Assembly (NCBI RefSeq): GCF_963678875.1
Contig: NZ_OY787456.1
Span: 1,550,001-1,614,000 of the forward strand
Source: an uncultured Hyphomonas sp.
GTDB lineage: Bacteria > Pseudomonadota > Alphaproteobacteria > Caulobacterales > Hyphomonadaceae
Reading direction: 5' to 3'
Length of the DNA stretch: 64,000 bases
Shown here: positions 9,766-21,119 of the stretch, piece by piece
How the letters are laid out: each line of letters opens with the position of its first letter
Position numbering within the stretch: the stretch's first letter is position 1
Made by a program: the position numbers and the translations under genes
Notes under the pieces: model-generated
The model's database searches: none
What the model saw: only the letters and a program-made list of their open reading frames with translations
Told to the model about the DNA's origin: nothing

Positions 9766-10338
9766 TCAGTCCGGCCGGACCGGCGCCGGAACCGGCGGCC
9801 ACGCTTCGACATCCGATTTCAGTTCTGCCAATGCATCCCGGCGTTCCGTGAGGGCAGTGATGACATCGTCCAGCCATTCGACATTGTCTGGCAATTCTCT
9901 CAGGCGGCGCGGTGCATTGGCCCGGCTGGGTTGTGCCAGAAGATCGGCAATCTCTTTCTCCAGTGCCTTGGATTGCTGTTGCAGCTGAACGATGCTCTGG
10001 AAGCCGGCATAGCTGGCAATGGTCGCCTGCTGTTGGGCAATCACCTGGTCACGGTTTGAGACCAGGGTTTCCAGCCTTTCCACTTCGGCGGCCTGGGTTG
10101 CCAGTTTCTGGTCAGCCTCTGCCAGCTGGGCACTGGTGTTGGAAAACACCATGAACAGCGCCACGACCGCTGCCACCAGCACGCCGGCAAGGAAGATGAC
10201 CATGATGAGAAGACGCGCCTGTCCATGCTTGGCGTCCTTCACCTGGCGGGCAAGGGCCATCATGTCATCGTGCGTCGGCACGGACTGGAACACTTGCATG
10301 TCCGAATTGTCCGGAGATTGGACTGTTGGCACCGTCAT
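9766..10338 (-). CDS. Inner-membrane coiled-coil protein, unknown function
   Basis: A 190-residue protein with one predicted transmembrane helix (about residues 43-66, LLIMVIFLAGVLVAAVVALFMVF) after a cytoplasmic N-terminus, then a heptad-rich coiled coil (about 70-135) and a short C-terminal tail rich in proline. The topology is that of a single-pass anchor with a periplasmic coil. I do not recognise a family. It lies 34 bp after the large secreted protein gene and 45 bp before the TerB gene; the spacing suggests one operon and a shared envelope-associated job. Confidence 0.7.
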   Translation of the reverse strand: MTVPTVQSPDNSDMQVFQSVPTHDDMMALARQVKDAKHGQARLLIMVIFLAGVLVAAVVALFMVFSNTSAQLAEADQKLATQAAEVERLETLVSNRDQVIAQQQATIASYAGFQSIVQLQQQSKALEKEIADLLAQPSRANAPRRLRELPDNVEWLDDVITALTERRDALAELKSDVEAWPPVPAPVRPD

Positions 10339-10372
10339 ACCCAGTATTCCTCATTCTCAATGTTCGTAACCA

Positions 10373-12412
10373 TCAGGAGCATTTCAGGACTCCGTAGTGA
10401 CCGTAGAAAGCGTTCAGATCATTCCAGACCGGGTCCTGCGGACCAAGCGTGATTTCCCGATTGCAGCGCTGGATGACTTGCAGGCCCTGTTCCAGCCTGG
10501 TGGCAAGGTCAACATCCGCCTGCAGATCATCAAACCAAACCACGTGTTCGCGGTCGCCCGCACCTGCAAGCGCTTCCTGTCCTTGGGTGAACGCGGTCTC
10601 TGCTGCTCTGAGGACGCTGCGCCATTGTGTCTGGGAGGCGAGGTTGTAGGCGCTGACGTCCATCGATTGGGCTTGTTTCAGAAAGAACATACCGCGCAGG
10701 AGGTTGGCTTCCGGCTCTCCGGTGTCAGGACAGCGGGCGGCGGCAGTGCCTTCTTTCACGGTCTTGCCGCCCTTCAGAATGGTCGCCAGACAGGCTTGCC
10801 GGTTGTACACCCATGTCCGCGCATTCAATGACACGGCGCGTTCGGCGTGGTCGAGTGCACTCCTCTGCCAGCCGTCTGGGCGGGTGATCGTCTCAGCGAC
10901 ACTCATCATATAATTGGCTTCAGCAGCCTGCATGCCGTTCAGTCCGCCTTCAGCTGTGCGCAGCGCGCTCAGCGCGGCCGGAAAGTTGCCATTGTTGAAC
11001 TCTTTCAGCCCGATCTCGTAACGGACTTCGGCGGAGACACTGCCTTCCGCATTGGCCTGTTTGAGCGTTTGCAGCGCAAGTTCCGGTTGTCCGCATGCGT
11101 CATAGGCAGAAGATAGAGAGAGAATGGTGGTAGTTTTGGCTGTGCCGGTGAGACCAGGGATACCAGCCTTGAAGGCGGGAATGGCCAGGGTGCACTGGCC
11201 TGTGTCGCTGTAGGCGTCTCCCAGCAAGGCGTAGCGGTCAGGGGTGGGGGCCAGGTTCACGGAGTCCTGCAAAGCACTCGCGGCTTGTTCGGCAAGGGCC
11301 AGGCGCTTCGCCGAACCGGGTGCGCCGGAAACTTTGGACAGTGCCATGAGCGATGCGCCAAGCTGTTCATAATCGCTGGCGCGCTCAGCGGGTGTTCCGG
11401 ATGCAGAGAGTGTCACCGCATTCCGATAGGCATTTGCCGCACTTTCCAGATAGGTGCGGGTGCCAGCCGGATCGCGTATCGCAAGGGCCTGGTAAACGGC
11501 GCCCATGCCCCGAGTGGCAGGCAACCGGAAACGGTCGGTATCGAGCGTGTCGCGATAATCCGTTATGGCGCCCAGCGACGCTTCAATCGAGGGAGCTGGA
11601 TCTGCCTTGGCCAGCTCCTCTCTGACGCGTTCCGCCCGTTCAAAAGCGATTTCAGCGAGTTGGTCGGACGCAGGTGCGGTGTAGTCCGGGCACGCGCTGA
11701 CAAGACGTCTGAGGTCCTCAACATAAAGATACTCACGCTCACGGCCGATATCGCTGTTCACGCGCCACCGGGTGTCGAGGAGCTCGCAGCCAAGGCGCGC
11801 GGCGACTGGCGCTTCTGTTGCGGGCGGGATTTCGACAGAGATTGAGGAGAGCAGGGCCGCAGCATCTGTCAGGCACTTCGTCCGCGTTCCGCAGCTGGCG
11901 GTCGTGGCGCCGCTGTTGGCAACACCGCGCAGAGCCCGGCTGCGTTCAAGAGTCCGGCGAAGGACGAAGCGCTTGTTGGTGGCGACCTGTCCGGCGCTAC
12001 CGTTCATGCTGACCTGATTGTCCTGTTGCGACGCGAGTGACTGGTCGAGCAGGGCGAGTGCTGTCTGGCTGCAGGCGCCGGAGCTTGGGCAGAGTGTGTT
12101 CGCTGAACCCGTCGCGGCAAGCGCGTTATAGGCGCTTGCCGCATTGAAAAAGGCGCTGGCCCGCTCAATCCCGCTGCGGGAAGGATCCGCGGCAGCTGAA
12201 CTGCCCCCGCAGGTTTGTGCCATGGATTCCGCGCCGGTCGCGGGCACAAACACTGAGCGATCGAAGCAATCGCTAAGGTTCGACCACATCTTCGCTGGCG
12301 CTTCAGCCAATGTGGTTGGAGCCGCAGACGCACAACTGATGAGAGCCAGAAGCCCCAATGCGCCAAGTGGCGCGGTCCACAGTTGTCTGAACGGAGTTGC
12401 TTGTGCCGTCAT
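10373..12412 (-). CDS. Large secreted TPR-like protein, probable lipoprotein
   Basis: About 679 residues from the ATG at 12412, which follows GGTGAGG; a TTG five codons upstream is an alternative. The N-terminus is hydrophobic and ends in ALISCASA, a plausible lipobox with Cys near residue 27. The rest is rich in alanine and helical, with TPR-like stretches (for example YALLGDAYSDTGQCTLAIPAF and VRYEIGLKEFNNGNFPAALSAL) and several cysteines, consistent with a periplasmic or outer-membrane scaffold. It is the first gene of the three-gene module with the coiled-coil and TerB proteins. I do not recognise a named family. Confidence 0.7.
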   Translation of the reverse strand: MTAQATPFRQLWTAPLGALGLLALISCASAAPTTLAEAPAKMWSNLSDCFDRSVFVPATGAESMAQTCGGSSAAADPSRSGIERASAFFNAASAYNALAATGSANTLCPSSGACSQTALALLDQSLASQQDNQVSMNGSAGQVATNKRFVLRRTLERSRALRGVANSGATTASCGTRTKCLTDAAALLSSISVEIPPATEAPVAARLGCELLDTRWRVNSDIGREREYLYVEDLRRLVSACPDYTAPASDQLAEIAFERAERVREELAKADPAPSIEASLGAITDYRDTLDTDRFRLPATRGMGAVYQALAIRDPAGTRTYLESAANAYRNAVTLSASGTPAERASDYEQLGASLMALSKVSGAPGSAKRLALAEQAASALQDSVNLAPTPDRYALLGDAYSDTGQCTLAIPAFKAGIPGLTGTAKTTTILSLSSAYDACGQPELALQTLKQANAEGSVSAEVRYEIGLKEFNNGNFPAALSALRTAEGGLNGMQAAEANYMMSVAETITRPDGWQRSALDHAERAVSLNARTWVYNRQACLATILKGGKTVKEGTAAARCPDTGEPEANLLRGMFFLKQAQSMDVSAYNLASQTQWRSVLRAAETAFTQGQEALAGAGDREHVVWFDDLQADVDLATRLEQGLQVIQRCNREITLGPQDPVWNDLNAFYGHYGVLKCS

Positions 12413-12640
12413 CGCCTCACCCACCAAGATCCAGCAGTCTTCCGCTTTATCAGGCAGTGTCGCGTTAACACTGCATCGCGTTGCCGCCTCGAATTAACCA
12501 TAACACCTCAATTGCCGCCGGTCATGTGGCGTTCAATGTCTGCGGAACGGCGCCTTGGCATTGTACAGGAGTCGGCAGCCAGCCGAGCTGGCGTCTGCGC
12601 GGTGCTTCGACGCAGAGATAACGGATTGCCCTAATAACAA

Positions 12641-12670
12641 AGGCCCGCTTCCAAAAAAGGAAACGGGCCT
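12641..12670 (-). terminator. Rho-independent terminator after mlaC
   Basis: AGGCCCG and CGGGCCT arms extended by near-complementary TTCC/GGAA bases form a 12-bp stem around a six-base loop. Read on the minus strand it is followed by TTTGTTATT. It lies 28 bp beyond the mlaC stop codon and closes the mlaA-mlaC unit. Confidence 0.75.
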
Positions 12671-12698
12671 CCGATCAGTTGATTGAATTTCAGGGAAT

Positions 12699-13325
12699 TC
12701 AGGTGCGCTTGTCGCTTTCCAGCTTACGCGTCATGCCGTCGATCTTGTCGATCAGCGCTTGTGCCGAACCATTGGTACGGTCGAGCAAGGCAAGGAACTG
12801 GGCTCGCTGTTCAATGCCGAGCCAGATGAGGTTTCCATCGAGGTTCAGTGCGACGTCCACAACCTGATATTGCCCATTGCGCAGCAATACGCGCCAGCGG
12901 ACGTCCATATCCTTGCCGTCATCGCGGCGAATGACCGTATTCACGATCGAATCGGTATCGGAGCGGTCGACCGAGTCTTTCACGACCACGGCTTCCCCCC
13001 GGTACGCATCGAGCTCGTTTTCATAGACGGCGAGCGCATATTCCCGGAATACTTTCTGGTACTCAGCCAGTTCAGTCTCACTAAAGCGGCGCGCGTACTT
13101 GCCGATTGCAAAATTGGCCACTGCCTTCATGTCCGTGAACTCGTCCATGTAAGCATTGAATTTTTGTGTGCGTTCGTCCGCATTCAGAGACGGATCGTTC
13201 AGGGATGCCAGAACTTCACTGGCATTCTTCTGAACATACGCTTCTGTCTTTGCGTCCGCGGCAGCCGGCAGCGTCAGCGCGGCGAGCGCAGCAATGGCGA
13301 TGGCGGGGGTCACAAGGCGTTTCAA
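12699..13325 (-). CDS. mlaC: MlaC, periplasmic phospholipid carrier
   Basis: A 208-residue periplasmic protein with a signal peptide (MKRLVTPAIA to AAADA) and the MlaC/Ttg2D fold signatures: MKAVANFAIGKYARRFSE (about residues 70-86), EYALAVYENELDAYRGE, and the strand pair WRVLLRNGQYQVVDVALNLDGNLIWLG. MlaC shuttles phospholipid between the MlaA outer-membrane complex and the MlaFEDB inner-membrane complex to keep lipid asymmetry. It follows mlaA with 33 bp between them. The mlaFEDB genes are not in this window and must lie elsewhere. Confidence 0.92.
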   Translation of the reverse strand: MKRLVTPAIAIAALAALTLPAAADAKTEAYVQKNASEVLASLNDPSLNADERTQKFNAYMDEFTDMKAVANFAIGKYARRFSETELAEYQKVFREYALAVYENELDAYRGEAVVVKDSVDRSDTDSIVNTVIRRDDGKDMDVRWRVLLRNGQYQVVDVALNLDGNLIWLGIEQRAQFLALLDRTNGSAQALIDKIDGMTRKLESDKRT

Positions 13326-13358
13326 GGGGCAGCTCCTGCTTCAGTCGTGTCTGCTTGG

Positions 13359-14123
13359 CTATTCGTCAAATTCGTCAAAATCTGGGAGATCTTCGTACAA
13401 CTCTGACTCATCCTCCGGACGACCATTACGAATCTCAGCCTGACGCTGAGATGAATAAATACGTCGCAGCGCCACATATGGTTCCGGTTGCGAGTTCAGC
13501 TGCTCGATCTGATCTTCCAGTGCGACCCGTGCATTCAGTGCAGACAGTACGCCCCGGCCAACCGCAATTTTGTCGTCCAGGTCCGGATCGCCGTCGAATT
13601 CTGTCCAGGTGAGCGGATCAAGCGCCATATCCACCCCAGATCCAAAAAGGTCGCGCGGGGTGCTCGGACCCATGACCGGCAACACCAGGTAAGGGCCGCT
13701 ATCAACACCCCAGACCGCGAGCGTCTGGCCAAAATCTTCCGAATGCGGCTCAATGCCGAGATGATCGGCGGCGTCCCAGAGGCCCGCGATGCCCACCGTC
13801 GTATTGATAGTGAAGCGCATGAACGTGTCGCCGGCGCGTTCCGGTTCAGCCTGCAACACATCGTTCACAAAGATGACCGGGGCGCGAAGATTGCGTAGAA
13901 AATCGCCGATCCTGTCGCGGGCGAACTCCGGAGTCACAGCTTTATAAACGCCGGCCGCCGGCCCGAGGGCATATTTGTCCACGCCGTTGTTGAACGCGAA
14001 CATCTGCCGGTTGAAGCCTTCATATGGGTCAGCCACAGCGCCCGGATCCGCCGCTTCCGTTGGCGTTGTTGCGCATGCACCAAGTGTGAAGACCGCCGCG
14101 GCGGCCGCAAATCGGAAGTTCAT
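13359..14123 (-). CDS. mlaA: MlaA (VacJ) outer-membrane lipoprotein
   Basis: About 254 residues. The start at 14123 gives a compact lipoprotein signal (MNFRFAAAAAVFTLGAC, Cys near residue 17); an ATG at 14156 would add 11 basic residues. The VacJ core is complete: DPYEGFNRQMFAFNNGVDKY, RIGDFLRNLRAPVIFVNDVLQ, RFTINTTVGIAGLWDAADHLG, and GPYLVLPVMGPSTPRDLFG. With MlaC it extracts mislocalised phospholipids from the outer leaflet. The C-terminal acidic tail ends in repeated DEFDE. First gene of the mlaA-mlaC unit, divergent from the methionine operon. Confidence 0.93.
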   Translation of the reverse strand: MNFRFAAAAAVFTLGACATTPTEAADPGAVADPYEGFNRQMFAFNNGVDKYALGPAAGVYKAVTPEFARDRIGDFLRNLRAPVIFVNDVLQAEPERAGDTFMRFTINTTVGIAGLWDAADHLGIEPHSEDFGQTLAVWGVDSGPYLVLPVMGPSTPRDLFGSGVDMALDPLTWTEFDGDPDLDDKIAVGRGVLSALNARVALEDQIEQLNSQPEPYVALRRIYSSQRQAEIRNGRPEDESELYEDLPDFDEFDE

Positions 14124-14242
14124 GATAGCAATTTCCCGTTTCTTGGCTCGGTACATGGTTATTTCCCCCAAATGACGCAACTCACACTTACGTAATTCCA
14201 ATTACATGCGACTATGCTGCAACAGCGACTTGGTTCCTTGCA

Positions 14243-14270
14243 AAACGTATAAAAGAATGTTTATACGTTT
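14243..14270. promoter_or_regulatory. Perfect 11-bp inverted repeat, likely ArsR-family operator
   Basis: AAACGTATAAA, six bases, then TTTATACGTTT: both arms match perfectly. The repeat ends three bases before the ATG of the ArsR/methyltransferase gene at 14274. ArsR dimers bind AT-rich dyads of this shape, so self-repression of the methionine operon is the natural reading. Its position over the ribosome-binding region explains why no Shine-Dalgarno sequence is visible. Binding is inferred. Confidence 0.7.
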
Positions 14271-14273
14271 GCC

Positions 14274-15251
14274 ATGAGCGAGCGATTTGACCTCACACTG
14301 GAGCGGCTGCGGGCGGCTGGAGAGCCGACTCGCCTGCGTATTCTGGCACTTCTGCGTGAACGCGACCTTTCCGTCGGCGAAATCGTGCAGATTCTTTCTC
14401 TCAGCCAGCCGCGCCTGTCGCATCACCTCAAAGCGCTGACCGGCGCTGGTCTGGTCGAGCGTCTGCCGGAGGGCTCGTTTGTCTTTTACCGCGCCGCAAG
14501 CCGAGGCGATGGCCGGACTTTTCTTGACTCATTGTTCGAGCAGTTGGGAGACCACGTGCCCGAACTGTTGCGGGATGCGGAAAGACTGGATGAAGTCAGC
14601 GCGTCGCGGGCCGCTTCCGCACAGGCCTATTTTTCGTCCGTCGCAGATAATTGGGATGCGATTCGGACGCTCCACTACCCGAATGAGGCGATCGAACAGG
14701 CGCTGCTGGAAATAGCCGGACCGGGACCGTTCCGCAGGGTTGTGGATTTCGGCACGGGCACGGGCCGGATGCTGGCACTCTTTGCGCCGCGCGCCGTTGA
14801 GGCCGAGGGCATCGACCTCAGCCATCATATGCTGACGGTTGCCCGCGCAAATCTGGAGCGTGACGGCAGTCCTGTTGCACGTGTCCGGCAGGGGGATGTC
14901 ACGGCCGTACCGTTCGAGGATGCCTCAGCCGACCTCGTGATCATCCATCAGGTGCTGCACTATGTAGACGCGCCCAACAGGGTGATCGCAGAGGCCGGGC
15001 GGATACTGCAGCCGGGTGGACGGCTGCTTGTTGTGGACTTCGCCCCGCATGATCTGGAATTTCTCCGCACCGAACATGGCCACCACCGCCTCGGTCTGTC
15101 TCCCGACGCCATGCAAGGCTGGGCGGCTACAGCCGGGCTGAAACTGTCTGAGCCGCGCGCATTTGCGCCGCCACCCGAAAACGAACAAGGACTGACCGTC
15201 CACATCTGGACCGCAGAAAAGTCCGCAGATGCGCAGGAAACCGCTGCATGA
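14274..15251 (+). CDS. ArsR-family regulator fused to SAM-dependent methyltransferase (SahR-like)
   Basis: A 325-residue fusion. Residues 1-90 form an ArsR winged helix (RLRILALLRERDLSVGEI, recognition helix LSQPRLSHHLKAL, wing GSFVFYRA). Residues 130-310 form a class I methyltransferase with the SAM loop VVDFGTGTGRML (about 159) and the acidic IDLSHHM. No metal-binding cysteine motif of classical ArsR is seen. Known SahR regulators of the SAM cycle in proteobacteria are ArsR proteins sensing S-adenosylhomocysteine; the context (first gene before metF, ATGA overlap, own dyad) fits. Whether the methyltransferase domain is catalytic or only a SAM/SAH sensor cannot be told here. Confidence 0.88.
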   Translation: MSERFDLTLERLRAAGEPTRLRILALLRERDLSVGEIVQILSLSQPRLSHHLKALTGAGLVERLPEGSFVFYRAASRGDGRTFLDSLFEQLGDHVPELLRDAERLDEVSASRAASAQAYFSSVADNWDAIRTLHYPNEAIEQALLEIAGPGPFRRVVDFGTGTGRMLALFAPRAVEAEGIDLSHHMLTVARANLERDGSPVARVRQGDVTAVPFEDASADLVIIHQVLHYVDAPNRVIAEAGRILQPGGRLLVVDFAPHDLEFLRTEHGHHRLGLSPDAMQGWAATAGLKLSEPRAFAPPPENEQGLTVHIWTAEKSADAQETAA

Positions 15252-16135
15252 GTACTTCTACCCCCCACGTTTCATTCGAATTTTTCCCGCCCAAGAGCGA
15301 TGCGATGGCAAACCGCCTGTGGGATACGGTCCAAAGGCTTGAGCCGATGGCGCCAGACTTCGTGTCTGTCACTTATGGCGCTGGCGGCTCGACCCGTGAG
15401 CGGACCCACGAAACCGTCAAGCGGATCGCCCAGGAAACCAGCCTGAAACCCGCGGGCCACCTGACCTGTGTGTCGGCGACGAAGGCGGAAGTGCTGGCGG
15501 TTGCTGAGGAGTACTGGCAGGCGGGGGTGAAGCACATCGTGGCGCTGCGGGGCGATCCGCCGGCGGGGATGGGGGCGAAGTTCGAGGTGCATCCGGGCGG
15601 ATTCCGCGATTCCGTGGACCTCGTGAAAGGCCTGCGCGAGCATCGCCCGGAGCTCGGAAAATGTTTCGAAATTTCAGTGTCCTGCTATCCCGAACTCCAT
15701 CCGGAGAGTGACGGCTGGGATGCCGAGATTGCCTATTTGAAGGCCAAGCAGGATGCCGGTGCAGACCGCGCGATCACGCAATTCTTCTTCGAGCCTGAGA
15801 CCTATCTGAACTTCCTCGACAAGGCCCGGGCAGGCGGCGTCACCATGCCTATCGTGCCCGGTATCATGCTTCAGGCGAACTTCCGCGGACTACAACGGAT
15901 CAGTGGACTCTGTGGGGCGACTATACCGGACTGGCTGGCAGACCTTTATGACGGCCTCGACGACGATGAGGAGACCCGCGAACTGGTCACGGCGAACGTC
16001 GCGGCTGACCTCTGCCGCAAGCTGGCGGAGCAGGGGGTGCAGAACTTCCACTTCTACACGCTCAACCGGGCAGGGCTGGCTTTGTCCACCTGCCGCCTGC
16101 TGGGCCTGAAACCTCACCCGGCACAGGCGGCCTGA
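15248..16135 (+). CDS. metF: 5,10-methylenetetrahydrofolate reductase
   Basis: A 295-residue flavoprotein of normal MetF length (E. coli 296). Signature segments are VSFEFFPPKSD at the start, FVSVTYGAGGSTRERT (about 37-52), IVALRGDPP (about 96), and TQFFFEPETYLNFLDKAR, which frame the FAD and folate sites of the TIM barrel. It reduces 5,10-methylene-THF to 5-methyl-THF, the methyl donor for the MetH halves encoded downstream. Its ATG overlaps the regulator stop codon (ATGA), indicating translational coupling. Confidence 0.96.
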   Translation: MSTSTPHVSFEFFPPKSDAMANRLWDTVQRLEPMAPDFVSVTYGAGGSTRERTHETVKRIAQETSLKPAGHLTCVSATKAEVLAVAEEYWQAGVKHIVALRGDPPAGMGAKFEVHPGGFRDSVDLVKGLREHRPELGKCFEISVSCYPELHPESDGWDAEIAYLKAKQDAGADRAITQFFFEPETYLNFLDKARAGGVTMPIVPGIMLQANFRGLQRISGLCGATIPDWLADLYDGLDDDEETRELVTANVAADLCRKLAEQGVQNFHFYTLNRAGLALSTCRLLGLKPHPAQAA

Positions 16136-16138
16136 GCC

Positions 16139-16567
16139 ATGTCTGCCAATCCGATCCACATCACGCTGGTCACGCTCGGGGTTGCCGATGTGCAGGCGTC
16201 GGCGGCCTTCTATGAGAAGCTCGGCCTGAAACGCGCACCCGCCTCGCAGGAGGCGGTCGTGTTCTTTGACATGGGCGGTGTCGCCCTCGGCCTGTTCGGC
16301 CGGGAGCCGCTGGCAGAAGACGCAGGCGTCCTGCCACAGGGCGATGGCTTTCGGGCGGTCACACTGGCCTGGAACCAGCCGAGCGAAGAAGCGGTCGACG
16401 ACGCCCTGATCCGGGCGATCGAAGCAGGCGGCCAGCTGATCAAGGCTGCGAAGAAAGTCTTCTGGGGTGGCTATTCCGGGTATTTCTCAGACCCTGACGG
16501 CCACCTCTGGGAAGTCGCCTACAACCCCCATTCGCCTTTGCGCGAAGATGGAACCATGGAGCTCTAG
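16139..16567 (+). CDS. VOC-family (glyoxalase/bleomycin-resistance fold) protein
   Basis: A 142-residue vicinal-oxygen-chelate protein: beta strand ITLVTLGVADVQASAAFYEKLGL at the start and DPDGHLWEVAYNP near the end, the usual positions of the paired beta-alpha-beta modules. The metal-binding His/Glu pattern is partly visible (His near residue 8, Glu in WEVAY). Its reaction is unknown. It lies three bases after metF and immediately before the MetH N-terminal gene, so it is transcribed with methionine synthesis; whether it shares that pathway is open. Confidence 0.85.
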   Translation: MSANPIHITLVTLGVADVQASAAFYEKLGLKRAPASQEAVVFFDMGGVALGLFGREPLAEDAGVLPQGDGFRAVTLAWNQPSEEAVDDALIRAIEAGGQLIKAAKKVFWGGYSGYFSDPDGHLWEVAYNPHSPLREDGTMEL

Positions 16568-17641
16568 ATGACACGGCAGGAACGCATTGTGGCGCTGAAA
16601 GCAGCTGCGAAAGAACGCATCCTCATTCTTGATGGCTCATGGGGCGTCATGATCCAGCGCCGTGGCCTGGAAGAAGGCGATTATCGCGGCGACCGCTTCA
16701 CTGAGGCGAAGTATCCGGGCCAGATGAAGGGGAACAATGACATCCTCTGCATCACCCGGCCGGACATCGTGACCGATCTGCACAATGCCTATTACGCCGC
16801 CGGGGCCGACATATCCGAAACAAACACGTTCAGTGCGACGGTCATTGCGCAGGACGACTACAAGCTGGACGCCCAATCCGTGCGGGATATCAATCTGGAA
16901 GGCGCCCGCCTTGGCCGCGAGGCGGCGGATGCCTGGACGGCGAAGGAGCCGCACAAGCCGCGTTTCCTAGCCGGATCGATCGGGCCGCTGAACAAGATGC
17001 TGTCCATGTCATCTGACGTGAACGATCCGGGCGCGCGCTCGGTGACGTTTGACGAGGTGTACGACGCCTATCGCGAACAGATTCAGGCGTTGAACGAGGG
17101 CGGCGTGGATCTCTACCTGATCGAAACGATCACCGACACGCTGAACTGCAAGGCCTGCATCAAGGCGATTATGGACCTTGAAGCCGAAGGCATGGAGAAG
17201 CTGCCGATCTGGATTTCGGGCACGATCACCGACCGTTCCGGCCGCACCCTGTCGGGCCAGACGGTCGAGGCATTCTGGAACTCGGTCCGCCATGCCAAGC
17301 CATTTGCCATCGGCTTCAATTGTGCCCTTGGCGCAGACCTGATGCGCCCGCACATCGCGGCCCTGTCGCGTGTCGCCGACACGCTGGTCGCGGCCTATCC
17401 GAATGCCGGCCTGCCGAACGAGATGGGACAGTATGACGAGCAACCGGGCCAGACCTCCGGCGCCGTCGGCGGCTGGGCCAAGGATGGCCTCGTCAACATT
17501 CTCGGTGGCTGCTGCGGCACAACGCCGGAGCATATCTCGGCCATCGCGAAAGCCTGCGAAGGCGTGAAGCCGCGCGACTCGGCTGAGACGAAGCACACGA
17601 TGCGCCTCGCAGGGCTTGAGCCGTTCGAGGTGGTTTCATAA
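16568..17641 (+). CDS. metH: Methionine synthase, homocysteine-binding half
   Basis: A 357-residue protein equal to the first module of E. coli MetH. The zinc ligands are visible: Cys in GFNCALG (about residue 252) and the Cys pair in GGCCGTTPEH (about 316-317). DGSWGVMIQ near the start and TNTFSATVIAQDDYKL are family signatures. It binds homocysteine and must work with the corrinoid half encoded at 18455. MetH is split into two polypeptides in several alphaproteobacteria; here the halves are separated by two other genes. The start abuts the VOC stop codon. Confidence 0.95.
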   Translation: MTRQERIVALKAAAKERILILDGSWGVMIQRRGLEEGDYRGDRFTEAKYPGQMKGNNDILCITRPDIVTDLHNAYYAAGADISETNTFSATVIAQDDYKLDAQSVRDINLEGARLGREAADAWTAKEPHKPRFLAGSIGPLNKMLSMSSDVNDPGARSVTFDEVYDAYREQIQALNEGGVDLYLIETITDTLNCKACIKAIMDLEAEGMEKLPIWISGTITDRSGRTLSGQTVEAFWNSVRHAKPFAIGFNCALGADLMRPHIAALSRVADTLVAAYPNAGLPNEMGQYDEQPGQTSGAVGGWAKDGLVNILGGCCGTTPEHISAIAKACEGVKPRDSAETKHTMRLAGLEPFEVVS

Positions 17642-18033
17642 TGGGCGCGTGGGGCATTGGAAATTTCGAGAATGATGATGCCGCAGACTTCGTCTATGAT
17701 GTCGAGGAGGACGGAGTTGGTGCCATCCGACGTGCGATCGAGGCGGCAGGGACTGAACATGCGGATGGCTATATCGAGGCGCCGACGGCCGCATGTTTGA
17801 TCGCTGCGGGCGAATTTATGGCTGTCGCGCTGGGCAAGCCTGCGCCCACTCTGTCTGAAGACGTGGTGGCCGCCGCGAAGCGATTGGCAATCCAGCCAGA
17901 GATGGTTTCAAAGGCCTTGCCTTTGCTCGCTTCCATTCTGGAGGAGGGCGAACTTAAGGAGTTGTGGGACGAAAGCGGCAATGCAGCGGAATGGCGGCAA
18001 CATGTGATGACCCTGATCGAGCGTCTCAAATGA
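17641..18033 (+). CDS. DUF4259 protein
   Basis: A 130-residue acidic, soluble protein starting MGAWGIGNFENDDAADFVYD, the N-terminus that defines DUF4259. The family is widespread and has no assigned function; it is mostly helical. Its ATG overlaps the stop codon of the MetH N-terminal gene by one base, and the next gene overlaps its own stop, so it is embedded in the methionine operon between the two synthase halves. No catalytic motif is apparent. Confidence 0.85.
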   Translation: MGAWGIGNFENDDAADFVYDVEEDGVGAIRRAIEAAGTEHADGYIEAPTAACLIAAGEFMAVALGKPAPTLSEDVVAAAKRLAIQPEMVSKALPLLASILEEGELKELWDESGNAAEWRQHVMTLIERLK

Positions 18034-18454
18034 GCGGTTTTGTTGCGGCCGAAGGCGATCTCTTCGTCTTCTACGGCCTCCTGAAACTCGGCGCCGCGGG
18101 GCAGCCAGCGGACTTGCCGCTGGCGACCGCCGGCGCGTTCGGCGAACCCTGCCGGTTCCGTGGGCGGATGGTGGACCTTGGTGGCTTTCCGGGCGTGGTG
18201 GCAGGCGACGCGCTCTGCCACGGCATCCGCTGGCAGCTGAAGGATGTCTCCATCGTGGTCCCGATGGATGAATTCGAGGACGTGACCGACGATCCGGCCA
18301 CCAGCCTCTACATCCGCACCCGCATTCCCCTGTGTGACGACGCAGGCGACGAGACTGGCGAAACCGCCTGGATCTACTGGTATAATCAATCCGTCGAGGG
18401 CTACCCGCTCGTCGCCGACGGCAACTGGCCCCTGGACGCCGGAAAAACGAGAAA

Positions 18455-18458
<4 letters not shown>
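18030..18458 (+). CDS. Gamma-glutamylcyclotransferase-like protein
   Basis: A 142-residue protein of the GGCT/AIG2 fold. It begins FVAAEGDLFVFYGLLKLG, where the YGLLK segment is the substrate loop (usually YG(T/S)L). The general acid/base is expected at Glu within MDEFED (about residue 81), and IYWYNQ follows as the last strand. Relatives cyclise gamma-glutamyl groups to 5-oxoproline, or act on related amines. ATGA overlaps couple it to DUF4259 before it and to metH after it. A longer upstream start would run inside DUF4259 and is not favoured. Confidence 0.8.
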
Positions 18459-21088
<2,630 letters not shown>

Positions 21089-21119
21089 GGTCGTGCTGAG
21101 CCCTGATCCGGCAGATGGC

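Noticed and set aside
14124..14242. Possible SAM or SAH riboswitch before the methionine operon
   Set aside because: Only 119 bases and no convincing pseudoknot; regulation is better explained by the ArsR-type dyad.
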